Origin: Carallia brachiata
Taxonomy: Eukaryota > Streptophyta > Magnoliopsida > Malpighiales > Rhizophoraceae
Length of the DNA stretch: 64,000 nt
Direction of reading: 5' to 3'
Assembly (NCBI GenBank): GCA_021464245.1
Contig: JADCRB010000043.1
Coordinates: 3,235,480-3,299,479 of the forward strand
A program made the translations under genes and the position numbers. The notes under the pieces are model-generated. The model saw nothing but the letters and a program-made list of their open reading frames with translations, had not been told where the DNA came from and ran no database searches. Position 1 is the first letter of the stretch, and every line of letters begins with the position of its first letter. Positions 1 to 10,511 of the stretch are shown in pieces.

Positions 1-720
1 ATATTGTCTTCTTCAGTGATATACTTATTGCATATTAAACTGTCCTTATTACACATTATGCAATTTTTGACGAAAAATTTTGAGATTTACAAAAACAAGT
101 TATGGGTGCAGATCTCACATGTCACGTCGTCTTATGGCTCATCTATGTCAATTTTCTATGTTCAGAGCTGTTTTTCGTACTATAAATTGTCTTCTTAACA
201 AATAAATTGCTTAGGTATTCCGTCAATTATTTGAGTAATGACAAATTTTTTATAAAAGTAAAATTATATGATTACGTTTAATAAAGTTTATAAGAGATAT
301 AAATTAATTTAATGATTTATTTTTTTATTTTTTAATTTAAATATATTTTTTATAATTTTACAATTCAAATTATCGTGCATCTACTAAATTCGTACGATTG
401 CGTATGCAATAAATTTTTTTATTTTTACAATTCGTTTTACTTATAAAATTGTCATTCCCTTCGATCATGACATTGTATTCGTCATGGAATTGGTTAAAAA
501 TATTAGTGTATGTAAATTAGATGCAAGGAAAAAAAAAAAGTAAATGGGATCCATTAGTAAAAAAAAATAAAAGGTAAATTACATGCAATTAAATGGAATC
601 TATTAGGGTAGGTAAATCTATTCTAAAGAGCCCTTTTGAATTGAGTATTACTAGATAGCACTCTTTAAACGACACTAAAATAAACATAAAATTTATTTGA
701 TAATTTTTAATATTTAAATT
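1..720 (+). repeat. Leader unit A, block a (duplicated sequence)
   Basis: Non-coding AT-rich sequence that recurs, diverged, at about 14640-15510, 8490-8900 and 32930-33420. Shared landmarks are 'cttattacacattatgca', 'tatggctcatctatgtcaatt', 'gacattgtattcgtcatggaattg' and 'gtaaatgggatccattagt'. It always comes just before block b, so it is part of a larger duplicated segment and not an independent gene. The left end is cut by the window. I see no credible ORF. Confidence 0.7.
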
Positions 721-729
721 ACTATTATT

Positions 730-1085
730 TAAAACAAAATTTCAACCATAATGCACCTAGAATTTTCCTTCGCGCCGCCCGACGTCACTTGTTGCGTTAA
801 ACTGCCAACCGCCCAAGCATTAGTTAAGAGCGTTATTGGTCCTTCTCCAATGATAATTGATAACAGCAGATTGACTTTTTTTTTTTTTTTTGACATAGAC
901 CAGATTGACATTGAATCTCTGTTTTTTGCCTCGCAAGGATATCTGACGCATGCTCTGATCTCAGCAATCCCGCAATCCATCATCGCTGACGACTCCATTT
1001 TGAGCCTATCCTTTTTAATATGCCATGCACTCACTCTTTCTACGGCCGGAAGCAAGCCCACTTTTTTCCTTTTTTTTTTTTTTTT
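730..1085 (+). repeat. Leader unit A, block b
   Basis: Second conserved block of the duplicated unit, recognisable by 'gccgcccgacgt', 'gacgcatgctctgatctc' and 'tttctacggccggaagcaa'. Other copies are at about 9060-9870, 16110-16440 and 33490-34710, the last two-part copies being split by insertions. The open frames on both strands here are broken in the other copies, so I do not call a gene. Unit A keeps the uninterrupted (empty) target sites of the SINE and MITE found in unit C, at 743-760. Confidence 0.7.
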
Positions 1086-1352
1086 TTTAAAGAGTGCAAC
1101 AAAACTACATAAATTGTCATAAAGAAAGAAGCACTTGTTTTTTTTAGGTATAAAGATCAATTTGACTCATAAAATTTAAATTTATTGTAAATCTTACCTA
1201 TAATATTTTTTTTATTAAATTTGGTTTATAACGTTACGTCTATCAATCTAATTGAATTTTTCTGTCCATAACGCTATTGATTCTGCTGACGTGACATGAT
1301 AGAGTTTGACACATCATTAATTTTTTCATGTCAGTGTGTCACGTCAACATCT

Positions 1353-2916
1353 GACCTGCAACGTTTTAACATGTTTTAGAATTGACATAAAGGTCAATTT
1401 TACCTAAAAGTTAAGACCGTTTATTGATATTTATCCATAACATTTTTTTTGTGAAAACTGATACAAAAGGTTTTCTCCGTTGCACAATTATACTCAACCG
1501 TTAATTTTTCCGTCAATTATGCTGACGTGTCAACTGACGAAGTGCCATGTCATCACAGTGATGACGTGGCATGTGTTATGTCATCTCAAGTTGATGACTT
1601 AGCATTTTTATTTTTTTAAAATCTGAAAAAAAATTTCAAAATATATTAATATTTAATAAAAAATAAACCCAAGTTAATTTTCTAACAAAAAAATTACTTA
1701 ATTTAATAAAAAATTTAAAATAAAAATAATTGTCTCAGAAGAGTTTTAGATTTGAAAGATTTTAATTTTATTAAGTAAAATTAATTTTATAAGAATTTCG
1801 ATTTAAAGGATTTCAATTTTATTTAATAAAATTAATTTTACATTGAGTTCCTTTTTTAACTTTTCATTGAATTTTTTTATTGGAAGAATAAATTGAATTC
1901 ATTTTTAATTAAATATCAAAATATTTTAAAATTTTTTAAAAATTTTTAAAAAATAAATATGTTATGTCATCAACTGAAATGAAGTGGCACATGCCACGTC
2001 ATCATTGTACTGACGTGGCAGAAACCACATCATCAGTTTTGCTGACGTGGAATCTGCCACGTCATCAACTTCGCTGATGTAGAGCTCCGTCAGTTGTCAC
2101 GTCAGTATAATTGACGAAAAAATTAACGGTTGGGTATAATTGTACGACGGAAAAAATCTTTTGTACTGATTTTCACAAAAAAAATGTTATAAATAAAAAT
2201 TAATAAACAACTTTAAATTTTGGGTAAAATTGACCTTTAAGCTTTTAGAATTCACTCACAACGTTTTTTTATATTAAAATTAGTTCATAACGTTATATCT
2301 GTTATTCTAATTTGGTCTTTCAGTCCACAACGCTATTAACTCAATAGATATAGCGCGACGAAATATGATACGTCAATAATTTTTGCCCATATCAGTATGC
2401 AGTGTCAATACGCAGTATGCAGTGTCAATACGCGATTACTTTCCTTGTCATTATCTTTTTGGTGCAACTTTGTTTGGTTTACGTGGTGAGATGGCCTCGT
2501 GAATTAAAGACACATTAATATTGGTTGCTTCAACGGTTTGGTTGAACCGTATTTTATCTTTTTTTATTAAAACAAAAATTATTGAATATGCAAGTTATTA
2601 AACCTTTGAATTGAAGTTGAGATAATTCTCAACTAAACCACATTTTAGATTTAATTTTTTTATTGCAGTGTAAGTTCTACATGTGATATTCTCTTATTCT
2701 TTTCCCTACTTCCATGCTTTGACGTGGCATCCTGACTTGGACGAAAATTATTGACTTGTCATATTTCGTTACGCCACATTTGTTGAGTTAACGACGTTGT
2801 GGACTGAAAGACCAAATTAGAATAACAAACGTAGCGTTATAGACCAATTTTAACACAAAAAAACGTTATGGGTGAATTCTAAAACATGTTAAAATGTTGT
2901 GGGTCAAATTAAACTT
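1353..2916. mobile_element. Second-level fold-back element, its left arm split by another
   Basis: The reverse complement of about 2700-2916 (landmarks 'acatgttttagaattcac', 'ttattctaatttggtctttc') matches 1353-1383 joined to 2253-2400. The left inverted repeat is therefore interrupted exactly at TTTTAGAATT by the inner element. Internal direct repeats of 'cagtatgcagtgtcaatacg' lie at about 2393-2433. No protein is encoded. Outer boundaries are approximate. Confidence 0.6.
1384..2242. mobile_element. Inner Mutator-like MITE with about 180-bp terminal inverted repeats
   Basis: A 10-base direct repeat TTTTAGAATT flanks it at 1374-1383 and 2243-2252. The termini are inverted: 'aaaggtcaattttacc' on the left and 'ggtaaaattgaccttt' on the right, with similarity for about 180 bases through 'caaccgttaattttt' and 'tgacgtg' motifs. 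A 9-10 bp target duplication with long inverted repeats is typical of Mutator-like elements. The AT-rich middle has no ORF. It is the youngest of the three nested fold-back layers. Confidence 0.75.
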
Positions 2917-3145
2917 TATGCTTATGCCACGTTAGCAACAGATGTGACGTGACATGCTGATATGAAAAAAAAAATGATGACGTGTCAAACTTCGTTATGC
3001 TACGTCAGCAAAGTTAACGATATTATGGATGAAAGGACCAAATTAGAAACGAATGTAGTATTATGAACCAAATTTAATAAAAAAAATGATATGAGTGAGA
3101 TTTAAAATAAACATAAATCTTGTGGATCAAGTTGACTTTTATGCC

Positions 3146-3330
3146 TTTTTTTTTTTTTTGTCTGAGACCGTCTAATATCCAGTTCAATGGGCTGCTGGAC
3201 CGACCCGGGCAGGACTTCAACGGGTGGCAAAAGTCTTCCAGTAAGTATTAACGCGACTGCATTTTCAGAAATTCCAATTCAAAATCTCTAATCAAGCGGT
3301 GACGGACCCCTATCATCCACATCAGTATTT
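3146..3330 (-). mobile_element. SINE (minus orientation, oligo-A tail, 15-bp TSD)
   Basis: Near-identical 15-mers 'gttgacttttatgcc' (3131-3145) and 'gttgatttttatgcc' (3331-3345) bracket about 185 bases. On the minus strand the element starts near 3330 and ends in an A run (T run at 3146-3157). Near its 5' end, 'gatgataggggtccgtc' and 'gattttgaattgg' are plausible degraded pol III A and B boxes. It inserted at the right edge of the outer fold-back element, so it is younger than that element. Confidence 0.6.
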
Positions 3331-3359
3331 GTTGATTTTTATGCCTTTTTTTTTTTTTT

Positions 3360-4079
3360 AAGCAGAAGAATGACTATGTTTTGTTAAGTATTGACCGTAA
3401 AACCAAACTAAGCATATTTATGTCGGTTTGTTAGCTAAATTTGTCACGTTAATTAAATTATTTTTCTCCAAAGGTGGCATTTCAAAATTAAATATTTGAA
3501 ATTAATAAGATTTTTTTTTGTTAGTACAAGAATAATATTTTTGTCGTATTAAAGGAATAGAGAAATGAATATGGTGAAATTGTCGATGAATAAAAAATAA
3601 ATGCATCATTCTGTAATTTATCCATCATTACTTTTTCACATAATTACATTCGTTTTCTACCTCATTGAGTTAGAATCAACTTTCTTGAATTAAGAAAAAA
3701 GGTTTTTTTTTTATCAGTAATTGACTAATTAAGTAAAAATGATCAATTAGTTGATTGAGTAAAGAATATTAGAACCCAAAGCCATGTAGGTAAGTATAGA
3801 TTCATATAACTTGTAACTCAATTTATATTTTTCTTTGTTACGAATGAGATAAAAAAAACTATAAAAAAATAACAAGGTCACTAGAACTCGTGCATATAAT
3901 CAAAAATTTCCAATCAAAGTGTTCATTTGTAGTACAAGTATGAGACTGACATAGTTACAGCTAAAACTATAAGTTTGTATGTACCTTGTGCTTAACGAGG
4001 AGGCAAAACAAATTTACAACTGTACCACAGTTTTAGGCCAATTCTCATTTCTCCCAAAAATATAAAATTGGACTTGTGG
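3360..4079 (+). repeat. Leader unit A, block d
   Basis: This stretch has counterparts at about 16440-17140 and 34720-35620, with landmarks 'accaaactaagcatattt', 'taatccatc'-type segments, 'aagtttgtatgtaccttgtg' and 'taacgagga'. It is non-coding. Similarity resumes after the inserted hAT-like element that starts at 4088. Confidence 0.65.
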
Positions 4080-4087
4080 GTTAGAAT

Positions 4088-4566
4088 CTAGGATACACGG
4101 ACACTTCTAAAATAGTGAGTGTCTGTGTCGGACACACGTGTCGGACACGACACTCACCCGACACTCTTCAGACACGGGTTGGACACTTCGAAACGTGTTC
4201 AACAAAAAAAAAAAAAAATTCGGACACGTGTGTCGGACACTTCTAATTCACGTGTCAGACACTTCTAATACACGTGTCAGATACTTTTATATGTATTTAA
4301 TATTTTAATTAGTATATTATACATATATATATATTATTTGTTTAAATAACGTGTCAGATACTTTTATATGTATTTAATATTTTAATTAATATACTATACA
4401 CACATATATATTATTTGTTTAAATATTTTATTATGTACACACACATATATAGTATTTTTTAAAAGAATTCTGAATAAAATACAAGTTACATAATAAAATA
4501 TTATCATAATTATTATTATGTACTATACGTAGAAAAAAAATTTAAATTTATTAAAAATATTTAAAT

Positions 4567-4603
<37 letters not shown>

Positions 4604-4727
4604 AATATATTTTATAACCGTGTTTACGCCGTGTCCGTGTCCTAATTTTTTTAAAATTTCCGTGTCCCCGTATCCGTGTGGTGTCGTGTCCGTGTCCCGT
4701 GTCCGTGTTCGTGTCCGTGCATCCTAG
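4088..4727. mobile_element. hAT-type non-autonomous element, 640 bp
   Basis: The termini are inverted repeats, CTAGGATACACGGACAC on the left and its complement with one change (CTAGGATGCACGGACAC) on the right, flanked by a perfect 8-base duplication GTTAGAAT (4080-4087 and 4728-4735). An 8-bp TSD points to the hAT superfamily. The sub-terminal regions are packed with 'gtgtcggacac' and 'cgtgtcc' words. The middle has a 60-70 base direct repeat ('cgtgtcagatacttttatat' at about 4274 and 4351) and a TA microsatellite at about 4568-4600. It has no transposase. Confidence 0.8.
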
Positions 4728-5239
4728 GTTAGAATATTAAATTGTATTTTTTTATTAAAAAGATATTTATCATGAATATATCAATTATCACATCTGTAAG
4801 TTGATACTGATATAATTTCTATTTTTGCTTGCTTTATTCGACTAACTTTATAGAAGCAAACCCACCACTCAAATACAATTGAAACTAAGTAAACTTCCGA
4901 TACTAAAAACTACAATGATTATTGAAATTGAAATTGACATCATATCACTCATTATTCACAAGTAATGAAATTGTGCTTTTTTTTAGATTAAGTAATAAAA
5001 TTGTACTTGAATGAGAAAGAATTGAATAGCAAATAGGTTCGTGTTGGACATTAAAGTAGAACAAAAATGCGGTTACTTTTTTTTTTTTTTTTTTCGTCTA
5101 TTAAAAGATATATTAAGTTATAAGTTATATAATGAAGATCACTCTTTTCTCCCATAAACTCATTTTCTCGTATTTTAATATTTAAACTTAATATCTTTAA
5201 AATAAAAATTTTAAACTCTAACAATGTAAGTGTCTCCTG

Positions 5240-5470
5240 AGACAAAATGTGGCCACTTTTGAAGAACTTTGGGCCGATATCTAACCAAAATAAAACAAAG
5301 TGCCAGTATAATGATCCATGGGCTTTACTTTTCATTTTTAAGATGGAATCTCGGTTTTCGTCCTTCTCCATTGGGCCCAAAAATAAATTTCATGGGCTCA
5401 AAGTCCTCGCAGTAATTGAAGGCAACAAAATTCCAGTTGGGCCCAGAGTATGTGCATGAGAAAGAGAAAC
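5240..5470 (+). promoter_or_regulatory. Unit A promoter block with paired TTGGGCCCA motifs
   Basis: TTGGGCCCA occurs at 5371-5379 and 5437-5445, 66 bp apart. The same pair sits at matching places in unit C (17235, 17302) and unit D (35928, 35997), with conserved sequence between ('catgggctcaaa', 'aaggcaacaaaattccag'). TGGGCC/GGCCCA words are known as plant site II elements, bound by TCP-type factors in promoters of growth-related genes. They lie about 0.9 kb upstream of the unit A TATA box because a MITE intervenes. Promoter function is inferred. Confidence 0.5.
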
Positions 5471-5637
5471 GTAATAATTACCGCCCAAAACTCAATTCAA
5501 AAGTTAACCGACATTGAGTTAAAAGACATTGAGGTGTAACGGTTCAATTATTTAAACCGACTTCAACCCGGCGTCGTTTTAACCAGTACACTATACGTAA
5601 ACCCTCTTACGATGGGGATTTGAATCCTTTCAGAGGG

Positions 5638-6283
5638 GAGATATGTATTTATTTAGCATTAAATTTTTATATTTTTTTATATTTAATTTTTAAATATTTT
5701 TAAAATTTTATTTCAGTTTTAAATTTTTAATTTTACTTTAAATTAGTTTTTTTTTTAGTCAATTCGTTAAAAATTAAGTTTAACTAACAGAAATTATTTT
5801 AAAAAAGTAAAATATATTATTTAAATATAATTTTTAAAAAATACACTCAAATAGTACCTTATGAGTAAGGATTTTAGGTTTTTTATATTTTTATTTTTTT
5901 AAATTACACAACGTATTTCTATTAACTAGTAAATTTAAATAGTGTATTTGACTAATGAGAGAATTGATTTGAAATAAAATCAAAAAATTTAGAGAAATGC
6001 TAGTAACAGTCACTTTTATCTTCTCTTTTACAGTTACTGCTTACATGACAGATATTAATTGGTTGTCAAAAAGTTGAATGTCAAAAATATTACAGAAATA
6101 CCATTGAAAAGTGTTGATGTGTTGATTTGTAATTAGTGTCTGTAAAAGAGAAGGTAAAAAGTGACTGTCCGTAGCAAATTTCAAAAATTTAATGTTGAAA
6201 TGAAATCTCAAAAAATTTTAAAATTTAAATGTAAAAAATTATAAAAATTTAAAATTAAAAAATTATATATTCCCTGTTAAGGG
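5638..6283. mobile_element. AT-rich inverted-repeat element inserted in the unit A promoter
   Basis: Units C and D run directly from 'gatggggactygaat' to 'cttgtatccttatata', while unit A has about 640 extra bases between these landmarks. The ends are imperfect inverted repeats ('atatgtatttatttagcat' and 'aaaaaattatatattccc'). No ORF. The boundaries are approximate because target-site repeats are unclear. Confidence 0.55.
5998..6176. mobile_element. Small MITE with 36-bp terminal inverted repeats, nested
   Basis: The left end 'tgctagtaacagtcactttt' continues to 'atcttctcttttacag', and the right end is its complement with about four changes ('ctgtaaaagagaagg' to 'gtgactgtccgtagca'). The total is 179 bp with no coding capacity. 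It lies inside the 5638-6283 element, so it inserted later. The target duplication is not clear. Confidence 0.65.
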
Positions 6284-6299
6284 TATTGCCCTGTATCCT

Positions 6300-7170
6300 T
6301 ATATATACTCGGATCATCACTCCTCTCAAATTCACATCCTCTCATTTTTTTTCCTCTGATTCTTTCCTCTTTTTCTCCCGCCTCTTTCTTTTCTCTTCTT
6401 GATTTTCTTTTTCAGATCTTCTCGTTTTCTGTATTTCCTCGCCGTTTCTTGCCTCTCAAGATTCCTTACATTTTCACTTTCTTAAACCCCCTCCTTCTGT
6501 ACGGTGCTTGTTTTTCTTTTCAAGAATTCAAGAAAGCCGTGGTTTGTCTCGTTTTTCTTCTTGAGAAATCCGTGTTTTTTTCTGGTGGCTGTTTCTGGTT
6601 CGGAGCAGAAAGGAAGAAGTCGGAGATAACCTTGCAGATTCAAAGGATTTGAACAATATCAAATTATTAACGTTTTAGGGTTTCTTCTTCTTTTCTTTTC
6701 TTTTCTTTTTTGTTCTGTCAAAGAAAGTCGGTGCGAGAGCGAATCTCTGCGACTCTACTTTTCTTTTCTTTTCTTTTCTTTTCTTTTCCCTTTTATTTTT
6801 TTTGGTTGAATTTTCTTCAACCATGGGAAATTTATTTTTCTTTGAACAAAATCAGAAGAATCTTCTGTTCGATTTTTGGTTTTTCTTTGCAGGTTTTTAA
6901 TCTTTCTTCGGGAATTGATCTGTCTATTGGTTGAAATGTGAGATTGTGAACATTGGATGAAGATCAAGAAGTTGATGCCTTATGGACGCATAGTCTTGCA
7001 AGGATTGGTATTATTGTTGAATCTTGGTATTATTTATATTTCTTCTTAACAAAAACTTATTGATTTTTTTTTAAATATAATCAACTGCGTTATGGTTTTC
7101 CTTCTTGTAGACGTGTCTGATGTTTTGCAGAAAAGACTTTTGTTCTGTGTTTACGAGCGCATGAATGCAT
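6300..7170 (+). promoter_or_regulatory. Unit A TATA box and spliced, apparently non-coding leader
   Basis: A TATA box (TATATA at 6300-6305) is followed by a long pyrimidine-rich leader ('cctctcaaattcacatcctc'), a block with 'caagaattcaagaaagccgt', TTTTC repeats, then 'tttgcag' and a downstream segment with 'gatgaagatcaagaag' followed by 'gtattattgttgaatcttgg', which looks like a splice donor. Copies are at 18878-20040 and 36427-37130. The short ORFs differ between copies, so this looks like a promoter and 5' UTR whose coding part is missing. Here it is followed by a LINE fragment. Confidence 0.45.
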
Positions 7171-7221
7171 AGAAAATACTTATGTTACGGAGGTGATGGG
7201 GTGGGGGGGCGAGGAGGAAAA

Positions 7222-8232
7222 AGAAGGTCCCCACACTACTCATTAATTTAGTGAAAGATATGTATGAAGTAGTTAGCACTCGAGTTAGGACGATTGGAGG
7301 TGAATCGGCGGATTTTCATATCACGGTTGGCCTCCCTAAGGATCGGCTTTAAGTCTGTTTTTATTTGTGTTGGCCATGGATGTCCTAACGAGTCATATCC
7401 AGGACGATATATCACGTTGTATGTTGTTTACAGATGATATCATGTTTATAGATGAGACGCGAGAAGGGTTAGATCACAAATTAGAAGTTTGGAAGGACAC
7501 CCTAGAATCTAAAAGTTTTTGGTTGAGTCGTACAAAAACTGAGTATATGTATTGCAATTTAAGCAATTTTAGGAGTGCAGTAGAGCAGAGCATTAGATTA
7601 GATGGGGTGGATGTCCCTCGTTATGACCAGTTTCGCTATCTAGGTTCTATCATCCAAAAGGATGGCAATATAGAGGATGATGTACTCTATAGGACAAAAG
7701 TGGGATGGATGAAATGGAGAGGTGCGACTGGAGTTCTGTGTGATCGCTGAATTCCACTTAAATAAAGAGTAAATTTTATCATACGGTGATTCGTCCAGCG
7801 ATGCTTTATGATAGCGAGTGTTGGGCATTGAAACGATAACATGCACAGGAAATAAGTGTTACAGAGATGAAAATGTTTAGATGGATGAGCGGACACTTGA
7901 GGAGGGACCAGATTAGAAATAATGATATCCGTAACAAAGTAAGTGTAGCACCTATTGATCAGAAAAAAAAAGGGAGTGTCGTTTGCGTTGGTTTGGACAT
8001 ATTAATGGTAAACCAGAGAGTCCTCCTCTAAAGAAGGGGGACACGACACAGGTAGATAGAGTGAGCAGAGGGAGAGGTAGATCTAAGTTTACTTGGGAAC
8101 TGGTAGTTAAAAAGGATTTAGAACAATTAGACCTGCCAAAGGACTTAGCATACGATAGAACAAAATGGCGAGAATAGATTCATGTGGCCGACCTCAATTA
8201 AATTTGAAATTAAGGCTTGTTGTTGTTGTTGT
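7222..8232 (+). pseudogene. 5'-truncated RTE-clade LINE, reverse transcriptase remnant
   Basis: The longest open frame (7367-7750) contains the reverse-transcriptase core MLFTDDIMFIDETREG (the usual FADD-type motif, here FTDD), then LSRTKTEYMYCN and FRYLGSIIQKDGNIEDDV, all typical of plant RTE-type non-LTR retrotransposon polymerases. Further 3', at 7983-8177, are RWFGH and WELVVKKDLEQLDLP in another frame. Stops and shifts separate the pieces, and endonuclease and N-terminal sequence are missing. The element ends in a TTG run (8217-8232), the 3' tail typical of the RTE clade. It is dead and inserted next to the unit A leader. Confidence 0.85.
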
Positions 8233-8235
8233 TAT

Positions 8236-10060
8236 ATTTTCTAAATATGGTTGCACCAAATATGTATTTTGTTGCACAAATTAAATAATATCTAGATGCT
8301 GTATGGCCACCTAAGTGTAGTCACCTAATAAAACCTTTTTGTGAATTACGTGGGTTGGGGACTTTACAATACAAAAAATTATTCCTTTAAAAAATTTTAA
8401 GTTTTTCATCTGGAGGATAATAAAATGTACAATAAAGATAGAGACAAATGTCTGGTGTCTAAATTTTTTTTTCTACTAATTTGTTCCACAATATTATGAG
8501 GCTTGTTGCATGTTATGTTGTCTTTATTATACATTATACATTTTTTGACAAAAAATTTGAAATTAAAAAAAAATTTGTGCCATATAGGTCTCACGTACCA
8601 CATCACTTTCTGGCTCATCCATGTCAATTCTCTATCTTCACGTATGTTTTTCATACTCTAAATTGCCTTTTTAATTTTAATACATACTTTGCTTATGTAT
8701 CCCAAAGTTATTTGAGTAATGACAAATTTCTTACAATTAATTTTATTTTAAAAATTGTCATTCACTTCAATTTTGACATTGTATTCGCATGGAATTGGGT
8801 AAAAATGTTAGTGTCGGTAAATTACATGTAAGTAAATTGGATATATTAGTGTAGGTAAGTTACATTTAATTTACCCTATTCTAATTACCTTTTCTAATTG
8901 AACACCAATGGATGACATTTTTTAAGTGACACTAAATGAACATGTACACTATTTAATAATATTTTTTATTTAATATTTTTTATTTTTTAAAATTTAACCC
9001 TATATATATATATATATATTTGGTTCTTACAGAAGTCAGAATCAGCAATTCACCAAAATTTCCCTTCTCGCCGGCCAATCGCGGCTCCCTGCGTTAACTG
9101 CCAACGGCCAACCATTTCTGGGTCCTTCTCCAATGATCACAACAGATTAACATTTTTTTTTTTTTTTTGGACCAAGAGCAGGCTGACATTTTTTTTTGAG
9201 CAAAAAAATAAAAAAATATTTCATGAATTCATCATTAAATCTTTAGATTGAAATTAAAAATTATTTATTAATGTCTTCATTTAATTTCTTTTATAAAAAT
9301 GACTTACCATTAAGATATTATTAAACTTTAAAAAAAAATTTAAATTTAATTATAATATTAACAAATTTAAAATTATTTATATTAATCTCAAATTAATAAA
9401 AAAAATACGAACACAAAGACTAACCTCAATTGACATTGAATCTTTGTTTTTTTTTGCCTCGTAAGAATATTTGACGCATGCTCTGATCTCAGCAATCCTG
9501 CAATCCATCATTGCTGACGACTCCATTTTGAGCCAACTCTTTTTACGGAAAAACTTTGACTGTTTTTGTACGATCTAATAAATTAATAAATAAATTACAC
9601 AATAATATAATTATAAAAAAATTATATAACATATAAAATAATACAACACAGATAATTAATTATTAATTTTTTTTAATAATTAATTACTTATATCATATAA
9701 TTTTTTTTGATATATTATATAATTTTATTATCATATTATATAATTTATCTGTTATATTATATATAATAATTATAAAATAATTATTTAAAAATAATTATAT
9801 AATAGTACTTTTTTTTTTAATATGCCACGTACTCACTCTGTCTAAGGCCGGAGGCAAGCCCCTCTTTTTTTAACAAAGCAGAAGAATCATTATGGGAGTG
9901 TTTCGGATCATAATGAGAAAGAAAAATAATAAAATTAAGATGATACGAAGGATTGAATGTTTAAATTTAAAAAATAAAAAATAAAAAATATATTAATTAC
10001 CATTAAATAAAATTACTTGTTCAATTATGTTTTCTAAATTTACACGCAAATAACTATTCT
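8236..10060 (+). repeat. Leader unit B (partial), leading into the CAD-A 3' flank
   Basis: 8340-8900 repeats the block found at 32790-33300 ('tggaggataataaaatgtac', 'ggtctcacgtaccac'). 9060-9170 and 9430-9870 are block b, interrupted at about 9180-9425 by AT-rich DNA and at about 9545-9812 by a second very AT-rich insert rich in 'attatataat' words. It lacks the promoter and leader half seen in units A, C and D. A TA run lies at about 9001-9020. I see no gene. Confidence 0.6.
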
Positions 10061-10511
10061 CAAAAATTGCAAGGCATTGCTAGCCCATAAAAGCTCCACT
10101 AAGACTGTTAGGAAATGCACACAAGTAGCAGGACCACCCATGTTGTGGATCATCATACACAGTCGTGGGTTAAAGCATTCAATCGATGCCGCACTAAAGG
10201 CAAGGATTCAAATTCTATGAGTCACGTAACAGCTAAATGTACGGTTGGTGCGCTATTTAAATATGGGTTTGCTTGTCGGAGTTTTAATACTTTTATATGT
10301 TTAAATATTCTAACGGAACTATAAGGGTCATTCTTACATTTAATATATTACTCTTTTAATTTTTTATACATGGGAAAGGTTCATGATTTATTGCTGTAGA
10401 AATATCACAAACACACAAAACTGAAAATACAATAAAAAGCCCAAGCATCTGATCTCTTGTTGCATACATATGCATGAAACGAGATGACATGCTCCCCATT
10501 GCTGCTGTACT
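10060..10511 (-). repeat. CAD-A downstream flank, duplicated at 28540-29032
   Basis: This stretch is shared with the CAD-B downstream flank ('agctccact', 'gcaggaccacc', 'tacatgggaaaggttcatga', 'aaaagcccaagcatctgat'). It includes a tRNA-like stretch near 10160-10215 (and 28675-28720), with 'gggttaaagcattcaat' and 'aaggattcaaattc' resembling degraded A and B boxes, possibly an old SINE present before the duplication. The part next to 10511 should contain the CAD-A 3' UTR and poly(A) site. Confidence 0.5.

Larger units (their letters stand above)
1147..3145. mobile_element. Outer fold-back element carrying nested insertions
   Basis: The left end reads 'ggtataaagatcaatttgac' and the right end reads, on the reverse strand, 'ggcataaaagtcaacttgat'. 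Inverted similarity continues for roughly 250 bases, including 'ttattaaatttggttyataa' and several TGACGT-containing stretches. No transposase is visible, so it is non-autonomous. Long inverted repeats and absence of coding capacity suggest a Mutator-like MITE. Flanking T runs hide any target duplication. It carries the second-level element at about 1353-2916. Confidence 0.6.

Noticed and set aside
729..1160. 143- and 123-codon ORFs on opposite strands
   Set aside because: They lie in duplicated block b and are broken in the other copies; the translation is dominated by homopolymer runs (poly-K/poly-F).
10160..10215. tRNA-like A/B boxes
   Set aside because: No cloverleaf can be formed and B-box residues are off consensus; at best an old SINE shared by both CAD flanks.
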